Assembly: GCA_963855995.1 (NCBI GenBank)
Contig: OY979717.1
Coordinates: 71,036,354 to 71,100,353 of the forward strand
Direction of reading: 5' to 3'
Length of the DNA stretch: 64,000 bases
Source of the DNA: Muricea muricata
Taxonomy: Eukaryota > Cnidaria > Anthozoa > Malacalcyonacea > Plexauridae
Below are positions 23,438 through 34,973 of the stretch, piece by piece. A model generated the notes under the pieces. The model searched no databases. It saw nothing but the letters and a program-made list of their open reading frames with translations, and had not been told where the DNA came from. The translations under genes and the position numbers were made by a program. Positions within the stretch are counted from its first letter, which is position 1. The number at the start of each line of letters is the position of its first letter.

Positions 23438-25645
23438 TTGGTTGTGCACTCTCGTTTTCGAAATCTAATTTTCTACCTTAAAATGAGGCAATTTCGACTA
23501 GACTATTCACTGAAAAACATCCCTATACCATCAAGGGACAACTATTTGAGGAATTTGATTGAAAAAGCGGAAAGCGTACTAAAACGTATGAGATGGAAAG
23601 CTCATTTCTTTCTAAAAGGAGAAAAAAGTCAGGAAAACACTAGGAATTTCGGCCTTTCGTCTAATAAAACACCTCCCACAGTTTTGGAACTGAAACCTTT
23701 CGAAGAAGACGTTATAAAATTACTAGAAACCATTAAATTTCGAGACACAAAAGACTATTTTCAAGACACTTTGGCAAACGACTTAAAGAAAATCAATTCA
23801 TCCGACAAAATGTTTGTTTTCGCTGATAAAACTAGGAACATATATGAAACCTCGCTCGACACATACAACAAGCTCTTGCACGACAACATCACAAAAACAT
23901 ATAAACACGGATCTGAGGAAAACATTTCGGAAATAAACAACGAACTAAACCACATCGCAAATAAACTTTCGATTGGCAACCGGATTGAATGCATGAAAAA
24001 ACGCGAAGCTTTTATTTCTCTCAAAGATCATAAGGAAAATTTTCAGACCAACCCAAAATGCCGGCTCATCAACCCAGCAAAAAGCGATTCCGGAAAAATT
24101 AGTAAATCAATTTTGGACAGATTAAACACAAAACTTCGGACAATTTTGAACGTAAACCAATGGAGAAACACGCAAAACGTCATAGAATGGTTTGGCAGCA
24201 TCGAGGAAAAAACTAGGCATTCTTTTATTTCGTTTGACATAGTCGACTTTTACCCGTCAATTTCAGAAAATTTACTGGACCAAGCACTATCTTGGGCCTC
24301 CAGTTTGGCTGATATTTCGGACGAAGACATTTCTATAATAAAACACGCTAGGAAATCACTCCTTTTCAATCACGGAAGACCGTGGATCAAAAACAATAGC
24401 AATTTGTTTGATGTTACCATGGGTAGCTATGACGGGGCAGAAATTTGCGAACTAGTAGGTCTTTTCATCTTAAACCATTTAGGAAAAAAGTTTGGCAAGA
24501 AAAACATCGGCTTGTACAGAGATGACGGTTTGGCGGTTATTAAAAACAGATCAGCACGTTTGGCAGACAAAACCAGGAAAGAGCTACACAAAATTTTCGA
24601 ACAGTTTGGCCTAAAAATAACAGCAGAATCAAATTTACACGTGGTAAACTTTCTAGACGTAACATTCGACCTTTCTACCGGAAAATATAAACCTTATAGG
24701 AAGCCCAATGACGATCCGTTATACATACACAAGCACTCTAACCACCCACCCAGCATCTTAAGGCAACTTCCAGCATCTATCAACAAGCGCATTTCAACGC
24801 TGTCATCTGACAAACAAGTATTTGACCATGCAGTACAAACATATCAAAACGCACTAGGACATAGCAACTTCAGCCACAAGCTGGAATACATGCCACATGT
24901 AACACAGCAACCACGCAGGAACAGGCAACGCAACATCATTTGGTTTAACCCTCCATTTAGCAAAAATGTCAAGACAAACATCGCACGCAGTTTCCTCAAG
25001 CTTGTAGACACGCACTTTCCAATAGGCAACAAGTTACACAAGATTTTCAATAGGAACACAGTTAAGGTCAGTTACAGCTGCATGAACAACGTTAAGTCAA
25101 TTATCACAAGTCACAACACACGCATAATTAGGAAAAGCCAACCGCAAGACATTAGCGCAGAGAACTGTAACTGTAGGAACAAGCACACATGCCCATTGCA
25201 GAACAAGTGCATGAGTAAGGACATTGTATACAAAGCAACAATTTTGACAGGCAACACACAGGACACAAAGCACTATATTGGCATGACCTCAAACACATTC
25301 AAAGAGCGATACAGGAATCATATCAAATCTTTCACACACAAAAAATATTCGAACGAGACGGAACTTTCGAAACACGTTTGGCACTTAAAGCAAAAGAAAA
25401 CAGATTTCACCATAAAATGGTCCATAATAAAAAAGTCTATTTCTTACACGGGAGGATCCAAAAGATGTAATTTATGTTTGGAGGAAAAAATCAGTATTTT
25501 GAAAGAAAAAAACAATTGCTTGCTTAACAAAAGATCGGAAATAGTTTCGGCCTGCCAACACAAAAGCAGATTTCAGGTAAACAACCTAAACAAAGAAAGG
25601 AATGCATGCTATTCAACCACCCACGCGCCCACGTTTCCGCCTTGA
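23438..25645 (+). CDS. Penelope-like RT with C-terminal GIY-YIG endonuclease (735 codons)
   Basis: Single intact frame. The first good Met after the nominal start is at about 23483 (MRQFRLDYSLKNIPIPSRDNY). RT blocks: AFISLKDHKENF with PKCRLINPAKS (about residues 188-215), SFDIVDFYPSIS with the first catalytic aspartate (about 265), TMGSYDGAEICELVGLFI (about 325), and the catalytic YRDDGLAV (about 360), then FLDVTFDL. The C-terminal third has a cysteine cluster CNC...CPLQNKC (about 575) and a GIY-YIG nuclease with VYKATI, HYIGMTSNTFKERYRNH (about 612) and TELSKHVW, then CNLCLEEK. The RT would copy element RNA at a nick made by the nuclease. No stop or frameshift was seen, so this copy could be translated. 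Confidence 0.9.
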   Translation: MVVHSRFRNLIFYLKMRQFRLDYSLKNIPIPSRDNYLRNLIEKAESVLKRMRWKAHFFLKGEKSQENTRNFGLSSNKTPPTVLELKPFEEDVIKLLETIKFRDTKDYFQDTLANDLKKINSSDKMFVFADKTRNIYETSLDTYNKLLHDNITKTYKHGSEENISEINNELNHIANKLSIGNRIECMKKREAFISLKDHKENFQTNPKCRLINPAKSDSGKISKSILDRLNTKLRTILNVNQWRNTQNVIEWFGSIEEKTRHSFISFDIVDFYPSISENLLDQALSWASSLADISDEDISIIKHARKSLLFNHGRPWIKNNSNLFDVTMGSYDGAEICELVGLFILNHLGKKFGKKNIGLYRDDGLAVIKNRSARLADKTRKELHKIFEQFGLKITAESNLHVVNFLDVTFDLSTGKYKPYRKPNDDPLYIHKHSNHPPSILRQLPASINKRISTLSSDKQVFDHAVQTYQNALGHSNFSHKLEYMPHVTQQPRRNRQRNIIWFNPPFSKNVKTNIARSFLKLVDTHFPIGNKLHKIFNRNTVKVSYSCMNNVKSIITSHNTRIIRKSQPQDISAENCNCRNKHTCPLQNKCMSKDIVYKATILTGNTQDTKHYIGMTSNTFKERYRNHIKSFTHKKYSNETELSKHVWHLKQKKTDFTIKWSIIKKSISYTGGSKRCNLCLEEKISILKEKNNCLLNKRSEIVSACQHKSRFQVNNLNKERNACYSTTHAPTFPP

Positions 25646-25680
25646 GCATAAAAGAAGCTCGCACATTTTCGAAATTTGTC

Positions 25681-25724
25681 TACCACCTGAAGATTCCCTC
25701 TGGATGAAACAGACTGTAGTGGTA
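25681..25724 (+). ncRNA. Hammerhead-like ribozyme motif, PLE copy C4
   Basis: Stem I TACCAC (25681-25686) pairs with GTGGTA (25719-25724). Core box CTGAAGA (25687-25693), stem-loop II TTCC-CTCT-GGAT, core box GAAAC, short stem III ACA/TGT, cleavage site GTA after 25718. The pair closing stem II next to the core is U-U rather than the usual G-C, so activity is uncertain. Hammerhead ribozymes are known from Penelope-like elements. Confidence 0.6.
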
Positions 25725-25745
25725 AGTTTTTGAGGTATTTTGCAC

Positions 25746-25747
<2 letters not shown>

Positions 25748-25826
<79 letters not shown>
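25748..25826. repeat. (TA)n microsatellite at the 3' end of PLE copy C4
   Basis: TA dinucleotides directly following the element end and directly preceding repeat GTF copy B. Confidence 0.95.
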
Positions 25827-25829
<3 letters not shown>

Positions 25830-26340
25830 CACATACTTGTGCCTTTATCTGGGCGATAACACGGTGACATAAAAACGATATGTCCCGTGATATCGTTTTT
25901 TGTCCCGCGATATCGTTTTTTGTCCCGCGATATCGACCGACTGAAGGATCGATAGAGAGATAACAATAAAAATATGAAATAATACAAGGAAAATAACACA
26001 AAGAAATTTGCAGCTCTTAAAAGATAAGTTATTTTTGGTTTGTTTTTGTAATTTGTACCTGTTTAGCGTATTTTAAACAATAATTTTGAATTCATTTTGA
26101 AATGTACAGATGTACTCGAAGTATAAATAATTTGAAAATGTAATCTGGTTTTTGCTCTAGATAAAGGCACAAGTATGTGATAAATAGGTTATCACATTCG
26201 AGACTCGGTAATAGCAGTTTTATCGCTCTCGCTACGATATCATATTTTGTCCCTCGTTCGCTGCGCTCACTCGTGACAAAATATGATATCGTCTCTCAAG
26301 CGATAAAACTGATATCACCTCGCCTCTCATATTATAACCT
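25827..26340 (+). repeat. Dispersed repeat GTF, copy B
   Basis: Begins TTTATCACATACTTGTGCC and contains the GATATCG/TTTTTGTCCCGCG repeats, AAGATAAGTTATT, TATGTGATAAATAGG and the terminal AAGCGATAAAACTGATATCACC. The middle is rearranged compared with copies A, C and D (the GATGGCG part is missing). Confidence 0.7.
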
Positions 26341-26599
<259 letters not shown>

Positions 26600-26751
26600 A
26601 TCCAAAGCCAGTTTCTCTTCAGATTGAGATAGAGTGCTCAATGTCCTTGCTGGTCAGAGCTTGAAATACGTGAACGAATAGGAAACGCTTTATATTGTAA
26701 ACATTTTACTTCAAGTTTCTGGAGGTGTCCACCTCCTTCCTATTCCTTCAC
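26600..26751. other. Spacer with imperfect hairpin between two (TA)n tracts
   Basis: Contains ACGTGAACGAATAGG (from 26669) and CCTATTCCTTCACGT as imperfect inverted repeats about 85 bp apart. No coding signal. Confidence 0.5.
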
Positions 26752-26871
<120 letters not shown>

Positions 26872-26915
26872 TATTAAAAATACTCGTCATGCTTTACCGT
26901 CTGAGCTACTTAAAT

Positions 26916-27256
26916 CATAGTTAATAGAGTAGATGGTTTGGAAACTCATTAGAAAAACAATATAGTTCATTATCTATGTTGGTCAACGTTGGTACGAAAA
27001 TATAATTCTTCATCGTCACGTGTGTATTGTGTTTTTGCCAAATTCACGAATAGGAATTATTGAATTACCCTATTGTATAAGTCGTGGATGGCTAACTTTC
27101 CTAAAACGTTGTTATTGGTTAGTTAGGTAAAAATACAATACGTACGTACGTGACGACGAAGAACCTTATTTCTGCATAAACCAGAACAAAAACATAGATA
27201 ATGACTTTTATTGTAGTTCTAATAAGTTTTCAAACCATCTAACTCTATTAACTATG
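26916..27256. mobile_element. 341-bp inverted-repeat MITE with 7-bp target duplication
   Basis: Ends CATAGTTAATAGAG and its reverse complement CTCTATTAACTATG. The arms stay similar for over 100 bp (for example ATGGTTTG, CATTATCTATGTT, GTCACGT). The direct repeat CTTAAAT flanks it on both sides (26909-26915 and 27257-27263). Non-coding. Confidence 0.7.
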
Positions 27257-27263
27257 CTTAAAT

Positions 27264-30200
27264 ATAATAAATCACATGCGCAATTCGAATTTAGACCGCG
27301 CACTTTTATTCTTCACTGACAAGGTGCCTATTTGTTCCTAATCCCAGTCACGTATGTTGTATTTGTCCTGTAGCCCGTATGTGTTGTGTTCCATTGCCAA
27401 TGCGAGCACAAATAGGTGTGTGTATAAAAAACTGCAACACTTAATATTTTAAAATATTAACTTTGTTTTCAAGCACAACAGATTCTGGATCCATAGAAAT
27501 TCAAAATACACTTTTTTGATACACACTGTTGTAGCAGTATAGTTGCTTATTATTGTAGTGGTTTTTGTTACATTGCAGAAATTAATCACTTTACTTTGCT
27601 GAAAAATTTCGTCGTATAACAGCTAATTGCTTAACAAAATTACGCACAACAATTTTTCGTCTCGGTCAAGACATGATATATAAATCAGTTTAAGAATTCT
27701 CTCTGCTTCGAGGATAAATCAGGTCTCCATTTAACAGCGTGTATCTTTGCTATTTTTTTAAGCGTAAATACTTGACGGTTATTAGTGTCATATGAGGTAT
27801 CAAGGTCACAAACAACTCACAAAAGAACATTTTTCTTTTATCTATAAACTATATCACATCGTTCAGGTTGACCTTGCTACAAAAGTTACGGTGAAAAAGA
27901 AGCTAGCTGTACATATCCCGATTATTAGCATATGTGTTGCTTTCAGAAATAACTGATCGTAGACTTTAACACGAACGCCTGACGCACGATCATACCCTTC
28001 GAATCATGCCGTCATGCAAACACCTATACAGTGAATAAATTAGTATTAGCAATGTTAATTCAGCCTATTACGCCAGTTAAGAAATATTTCTCCACAAATA
28101 TATAACAGACCACCCACAATTCTAACTGTTCTATCCAGCATTTTTGTTTCGTAATTAAGATCATTTGAAGATAATACTCATTTTATATTTTCAGTACATT
28201 TTAACTATAATCGCAATAAATAGGTCTGATGTGATAGGTATTTCTCACATTTGTAGAAGTATTTGAAGACAAGTTTGAAAAAGTAGGTCTTAAATTTATT
28301 TTAAAACTTGCTTTATTCGTACGCAGCATGGCATCTGTTGTTTCTTGGCAACATAAATGTGGAACATTCCATTATTTTCATTCGGTTTTTATTTATATAT
28401 TTTGTTAAAAGGCATGCAGTGGGCATTTTTTATGTTTGTACTCAACAGTTTTGTTTCAACCAACAAGGTTTCATCATCAAAACAGAATCTCGCCTATAGT
28501 GCATGGGCAAAGACACCGTAGAATTCTTGTATTTATGAGGCTTGTCCTTTACGAGTGCCCAGCTCACACACATTTGAGCTGAGTAGCACTAGCATATGTC
28601 TCTAGTATTTTCAGCCCTTGCTTGATGCTGTGGTAAAAATGAAAATGACCAACGGTTTTGCCAATATACAATGATTTGCAAATTTCAATGGATTTGCGTG
28701 CCTTCATCTGCATGTTATTGAATGTGCACCCAGGGTGCCTAATTTTTGACATTCTGAAATCATTCGTGCAGCGCTCGCTCAGAGTGTTTGGCTTTTTATT
28801 TGCTTCGTCCACACAGACTCTAAATAGTACATTTAAGGTAAGAAAAATCAGCTTATTTCTCTTGTTTTAGTAATAAATACCATTAGTTTAACCACAGTAA
28901 AGTGTAATAGCAACTAAAGTTCTTTTTATCAAATATTAAGCTAGTCAGTTTATCGATGCCATAATTCGACAATTGATTGCGTAATGGCTTATGGTAGAAA
29001 AGCGATTTGTGTTGAATGTTACAAATGGTTATGCTGAATCTTAGGATGTGGGTTATTTTCAGATTTTGTGACCCGTTCAAGTGAAACCGATTGTGAGTCA
29101 AGCCGATATTTAGCGGTCGAATCTGACTTGGCGCAGGTCGCCGTTAAGGTAAGTTGTTTCACTGATCTACAAATTTAGACTAATTTTATAGAATATTCGT
29201 TTATTTCCTTTATTTAACATATCATTCTATACCAGCTGTCAATATATAGCTTGGTTAAATATTTGCTAGTTCATGCAACTCCTTTAAAGGTTTACCTTTC
29301 TTATGCGTGCTTAATTGTCAATTATTGAATAATGCGGCGGCTTATTTCGAAACAACCCTTATTAGTCAAACTTTTCAATAAGCTTCAATGGTTTGTCGAC
29401 GAATCTTAGCATAGCGAAGGCTTATCTTCCCAGAAAGCATGGTCGTAAGGAAATTTAAATTCATCTCTATAGATTATTTTACAATACCATTATGGCCATT
29501 TAAAGTAACTTGTATAGCTGTAGCTATACCGCCTGTACATGTAGTGTAAAACAATGTCAAGGTTTTGTTCAATATTGGTTTTGTCCTTAAGTTGTTTGCG
29601 TCTTTGAGAACAACTGCAGCGAAGGCAAGTGTTTCTGAAGTGGCCTGAAGGCCTGAAGTTGTCAAGAAACGGCTGAGGCTCTTTGTCTCTCGATAACAAG
29701 TAATTATAATTATGCTTTAAAAGTGAAGATCAATCGAGGACACATAGGCCGGACCTGAAAGTTGTACTCGATCTTTTATTTGTCGACTTATATAATGAAC
29801 ATAGTGCCTACTTGTAGTAATTCCAACTTAAACACAAAGTGAAGATCAATGATATTCATGAAAATCAGTAATCTAAGTCAATGTCTCCTAACTAATCCCT
29901 CCAAAAAGGGGAACTGAGAATCGTGAGTTGAAGGTGTTAATACGTGTCAAATAATGTCGGAATTTTAATGAAATAGCTACTGTATTCCTCAATAACTCAA
30001 CATTCTCCTTGCTCATTTGCATCGCAATTCACAGCACGTCATTCCATGTCATCTCAATGTAAGAAAAAAACCCTCGAATTATTTAAAATGTATAAGAGGT
30101 TTATTTGACAATACTATGTCAATGATATTGTAAATAAGGTATTGTCAAAACCACAGTACAGATTTTGATAAATTTAAGCCTTGATTTGATGCATGACATT

Positions 30201-30710
30201 TGTTTATTGCGGGATATGAAATAATTTTTAGCACAATATGAATCAGCCATGCACAGATAATTAAGCGTATGTAGGTCATCAATATGGAATTTATACAATA
30301 TCATACACAAATGAATATTCTCAAATTCATAGTCAGCAACTGATTTCCTCTTGAAGAAGTTATGAAACAATATTTTCTCCCACAATTTTTTTATTGCATT
30401 GTGAAATCAGAGTATGACTTAATTTTCGTAACTGTCGTATTGTTCACGTTTAATGGAATTTATAAGCGCTACATGTCTGTGGTAATCTTTGCCTTGTTTC
30501 ACTTTCTTGACTCATGTGAATCAGTGAACACAAAGCAGTTCGTAGCGAAACCACGGTTACTACTTAAGAGCATGGATGAGGGGCAGCCATTCCAATTAGC
30601 AACCATTTTTCAGGTTCATATTTATACGTAAGATTTAACGAATCAACAAACAGTCGTGGTTGCTCTCTGTTTGCTTCTTTAAATATTTGTATTAGTGTGA
30701 TTAAGTGAGA
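27264..30710. other. Gene-poor stretch
   Basis: No gene, exon pair or element could be supported. Short frames at 28308-28870, 29474-29699 and 30119-30788 have no recognisable domains. Confidence 0.4.
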
Positions 30711-30814
30711 GTTAAATACCGAGAAGGAGGGCTGTATGTCATATACAGCCCGCGAGGACGCGCAGCGTCCGAGGGCTGTATATGACATACAGTCCGACTT
30801 TCGAGGTATTTAAC
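30711..30814. repeat. 104-bp imperfect palindrome
   Basis: GTTAAATACCGAGAAGGAGGGCTGTATGTC... folds onto ...GACATACAGTCCGACTTTCGAGGTATTTAAC around a GC-rich loop with CGAGGACGC/GCGTCCGAG. Similar GGTACAGCCCGC words occur near 38303, suggesting a dispersed foldback. Confidence 0.6.
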
Positions 30815-31119
30815 TAACTTATTTTATTTTTGAGGAGGTTTTCTAATAGAATAGAATCTTTAAGTCGAAATTCGTATCTGAGATACAGCCCGCAGTAGAT
30901 CAAAGAAAACCGACTCAAATATAAAATAATTAAATATAATCACTTTCACAGAGCGGGTGTCTGGCTCAGACTGCTATTGCTTTCATTTATTGTAATGTAA
31001 ATATGTTTTAGTAATCTGTGAGACTTTTTTATCAGAATAAATACTTACTCACTTACTATATTCTTAAACCTTCATAATTCTAGGAATAGCTTGAAATCAA
31101 AACTCTCAGTCCGCCATAA
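30815..31119. other. Non-coding stretch
   Basis: AT-rich; nothing recognised. Confidence 0.4.
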
Positions 31120-31278
31120 GGGCCTGTTTATATGATCTCACTCAGCCAGAATAAGACAAGCGGTGGTACGATCATTTTAATGTATATAAATACGAGCGTA
31201 TATTCGATGCATATTCGATATTCTAAATGATCTCACCTCTAATCTCATCCTAGCAAAGTGGGATCATATAAACAGGCC
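31120..31278. mobile_element. 159-bp MITE, PIF/Harbinger-like ends
   Basis: GGGCCTGTTTATATGATC at the left end and GATCATATAAACAGGCC at the right form inverted ends, flanked by TAA on the left and TTA on the right. TWA targets and GGCCTGTTTA-type ends are usual for PIF/Harbinger MITEs. Confidence 0.65.
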
Positions 31279-32197
31279 TTAAGTTATGCCTTCATTTAAT
31301 GTGCATTAAGTTTAATAGCTTGTTAGAAGGATTTCACTTTTAACAAAATTTATTAATAAGAATTAAATTATGAATTCAAAACATATCAATTTATTTTAGT
31401 TTCAAATACATGTGCTTTTACAACGTTAAATTTCTTTCTTTGTTCCTTTTCACACGCATTCCTTTACTTTTTGGGTTTGCTAATTGAGTTACCATCTTTT
31501 TTAAACGATCTTCTAGTTAGATCTCACATATTAAGCAAGGATTAGTAACAATTTATAGCTTCTAGTTTAATTTCAAAGCATTTTTGTGTCACTACTATAC
31601 ACGGCAACTAACACAGCAACGCTTAGTATAGGAAAACGTTCTGCTCGCTATAAACCCTGCTAGTGTGTCATAAGTTCATCATTGACATTTTCGTGTAAAA
31701 TTGCACACCTTGACTTTAATACGAACCAGAAGATGTATGAAGACAGTTTTTCAATTTTTAAGCAATTTGCTTCAGGTGTAATAAAAGGGAGAGCTCTTTG
31801 TTGAGATTCTGGCGAAATATCCATGCATGACTGCAGGAAAGGCCAAGAAAAAGATGGATGGGTAAAAAAGGATGGATATCGCTGTATAACAGATATGACG
31901 CATTCTAAAATTTATCTGCATTATACATCTTGTTTGAAAAAGGCTAAATATCTTTTAAGTCGCAAATAAGTTGTCCTTTATGCTGGAGAGGGATGGCCAG
32001 TCCTGCAGCTGAAAATACTTTCAATGTAAATGTTGCTAATAGTATAATCATTAGAAATATGATTATATTAGAATATACTAATAATCATTGCTACATGATT
32101 GCTCCATTTGCAATTCCCCCCGGTATAAGGCCTGTTCATAGTGCAATTTTTGTGTTTGGAAAATTACATGGCTAGCCTTTGATATTGCTATGCAGTA
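31279..32197. other. Non-coding stretch
   Basis: AT-rich; no gene or element recognised. Confidence 0.4.
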
Positions 32198-32205
32198 TAC
32201 ACGTA

Positions 32206-32408
32206 CAGTGGCGGATCCAGGGTAAGTCAAAATAAATTGTAGCAGCTCAATTTTAAATTCAAAATAACTTTATAACAATGTCATAGGTTATGAATTTCAA
32301 AAGAATAAAATCTAACCAATGAAGTTGCTTTGAAGGTATTTTAAAATGTAAATATATCCTAGAATGAGCTGTGGTAATTTATTTTGACTTACGCTAGATC
32401 CGCCACTG
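32206..32408. mobile_element. 203-bp hAT-type MITE with perfect 8-bp target duplication
   Basis: Inverted ends CAGTGGCGGATCCAGGGTAA and CAGTGGCGGATCTAGCGTAA extend about 30 bp. The exact direct repeat TACACGTA lies at 32198-32205 and 32409-32416. An 8-bp duplication and CAGTGGCGG ends are typical of hAT elements. A second copy of the same length is at 57777 and a partial one at 45435. Confidence 0.85.
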
Positions 32409-32796
32409 TACACGTAGTTTAGTCACGTTGTCATAGGACTGGGGGTGTTTTGTATAGGGATCATTAAAAATGCTTTCCTATAATCAAGAATTCAAATGAC
32501 AAAAACAACAAAAAGCTCTGTTTTTACTCCAAAAAGTACTGATTAAGTAAAAATTCTACCTTCTCAAAACATAGTCACTTTTGGTTTCATTGTCAACCAG
32601 TCAACAAAGTAATTGAATCTGGCAGCATAAGAATATTGATTATTCATTTAAAAAATCTACTTTTACATCACGTTTAACGTATAATCAATCTTCCGTGCAT
32701 GAGAAAATATGATAATCATTTTTATTAGAATATGTCCTGTAAAACATATATTAGCATTTAATAATTAGTAAAACAGTTTTCTAGCAATATGTATAT
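32409..32796. other. Non-coding stretch
   Basis: AT-rich; nothing recognised. Confidence 0.4.
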
Positions 32797-33120
32797 CTAA
32801 AAAACATGCTGTAGAAGCTGTAAGAAGCAGTGACCGATGTTGAGTTTGGCTGATTTGCCAAATGGAGAGTTGAACCATATTATATTTCTGTGGCGTTGCG
32901 CAGTTATTTTAAGACCAACCTGCCAAAACATTCCGCACAGACCTTTCCTTGCATTACCTGCAATTCCTTCACTGGTGCCTTTAATTAATGCCAGCTGAGG
33001 TCGTCGTTCTTGTATAATCCAACGTTTCCCACTCTGAATTTTGCCCGCGAGCTTGTTAAGAATAAACAAGCCAACCAATTCGCAAAGCTCAACCCCGTCG
33101 TAGCTGCCTATGGTCACAGA
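32797..33120 (-). pseudogene. PLE family 1-related fragment with internal deletion
   Basis: The minus-strand frame has TIGSYDGVELCELVGLFILNKL, aligning with the RT block TMGSYDGAEICELVGLFILNHL of copy C4, then jumps from VGLKITA straight to QRHRNIIWFNSPFGKSAKLN, which in C4 lies about 90 codons further on. The catalytic YRDD segment is replaced by unrelated residues. It is an old, deleted copy, different from the 20-26 kb cluster. Confidence 0.75.
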
Positions 33121-33132
33121 TGAGATATATAT

Positions 33133-34567
33133 ATGTCTCACTTCCTATCTACTCCCAATGTTTTTGTGTCCGCGAATTTTCGGCTGATCACGAATTGCAC
33201 ACGCGAGATGACGCAACCAGAGAGCACGAATTGCACACGCAATGGCACGTGCAACGCTGACGTGTACTGCTTACGCGAGAGCACGAATTGCACACGCAAT
33301 ACCTCTGGCAAGTGTAATGCACATTTTTTATTAGAAAAAAGATAGGGAAATGCAGAATTTTGGCAGTTTAGGTAATTTTAGGCGCAACTACCGATTGATC
33401 TTTATTTTCTTGACGAATTTTACTGATAAGTGATACGCTGCTCCTTTTTAGCAAGAAAGAATTCAACGAATACCATATTTAATGGCGAAAATGAGAAAAG
33501 ACTTCAGGAGTGAGAATTTCTGGCAATCTGATGGTTTGAACTGAATTCCAGCTGGAATTTGGCACCTTATATGGGAGTTGTTTTTTTTTGAACTACCTGA
33601 TATTTATCAAATTAGCAATATATCTTTGTGTAGTGAATTTTTGTATGAAAGGGTTCTGTGTTCTTCTTTACCTTAACACTTTATTTATGAATCAAGAATG
33701 TCGCTGAAAGCAAAGTGAATATAGCAACTTGAACAAACAGTGTCATGAAGCAAAGGTACTCAAAAATACAAATAGGCTCTATTTAAATGAGTATTCACAA
33801 ACTACTTCAGCAATTCTCAATAGCTAAATGCACTGTTGTTGCTGTTGTGGTCAGGATTGTTATTGTTGTTGTTATTGTTATTAATCCTGACCACAACATC
33901 AACAACAGTGCATTTAGCTATTGAGATATTGCGGTAGTAGTTTGTGAATACTCGTTTAAATAGAGCCTTTTTTCTAGTTTTGAGTACCCTTGCTTCATGA
34001 CGCTGTTTGTTTAAGTTGCTATATTCACTTTGTTTTCAGCGACATTCTTGATTCATGAATAAAGTGTTTAGGTAAAGAAGAACACAGAACCCTTTCATAC
34101 AAGAATTCACTACACAAAGATATATTGCTAATTTGATAAATATGAGGTAGTTCAAAAACAACAACTCACATATAAGGTGCCAAATTCCAGCTGGAATTCA
34201 GTTCGAATCATCAGATTACCAGAAATTCTCACTCCTGAAGTCTTTTCTCATTTTCGCGGTTAAATATAGTATTCGTTAAATTCTTTCTGGCTAAAAAGAA
34301 GCAGCGTATCATTTATCAATCAAATTCGTCAAGAAAATAAAGATCAATCGGTAGTTGCGCCTAAAATCGCCGTTTAACTGCCAAAATTGTGGATTTCCCT
34401 GTCTTTTCTCTAATAAAAAAATGTGCGTTACACTTGCTAGAGGTTCGAGCATGCGCATTAATTGTCACGCCAGATCTGTGACGCAAGCAAATATGACGCG
34501 AGCAATCTGACGAAGGCTGACGCGACTTCTCGAAAATCGCGGACATAAATTTTGCTTAGTGAGACAT
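33133..34567. mobile_element. 1.4-kb foldback (long inverted repeat) element
   Basis: ATGTCTCACT at the left end and AGTGAGACAT at the right enclose two arms of about 650-700 bp that mirror each other over nearly their whole length (for example CGCAACTACCGATTGATC against GATCAATCGGTAGTTGCG, and CCAGCTGGAATT in both). The arms meet near 33870, where GTGGTCAGGATT and AATCCTGACCAC flank a TTATTGTTG tract. The left arm has extra tandem copies of GAGCACGAATTGCACACGC (33190-33300). No coding capacity. Confidence 0.8.
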
Positions 34568-34973
34568 CTGGTTAAAATATCTAATCTGTGCTATGGTGAC
34601 GTCGAACATTGAACTGTTGCCTCACTCGACCCAGGCTTTACGGTGGTCGAAAAGGAGAGATTTGCGTGCATGTTTAATGACAACAATATCTTTGTCAGAG
34701 ATGTTTATAAGTGACTTTTCCTACGCTGTAACGCGATCTGCAAGCTTTTCAGTAATCTAAGGGTGAAATTTTACAATGTGAAATGATAAAAATGAGAAAT
34801 TGGGTTTGTTGAACTGATGTTTTGAAACCAATCGATGGCTGACTTTTAGTGAACGGAGAGCTGGTTACAGATATTATTGTTTATGTTATCGAGGATAGTT
34901 TTACTCACTTTACCCAGTTCGCTTTAGACAGGTAAACAAAGTAGACTTTGGTTACTTTACGGGGTGATCACTT
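34568..34973. other. Non-coding stretch
   Basis: Nothing recognised between the foldback element and repeat GTF copy C. Confidence 0.4.

Larger units (their letters stand above)
23425..25747 (+). mobile_element. PLE family 1, copy C4 (longest, apparently intact)
   Basis: A Penelope-like element copy with a single long frame and a hammerhead-like motif in its 3' region, ending TTTTGCACAAT before a (TA)n tract. The 5' end follows the 70-bp junction shared with C2. The arrangement of one long copy preceded by a 5'-truncated copy in tandem and another in inverted orientation is characteristic of Penelope-like elements. Confidence 0.9.

Noticed and set aside
26600-26751. A further hammerhead near AGGAAACGC
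   Set aside because: There is a hairpin and a GAAAC-like word but no CTGANGA core box.
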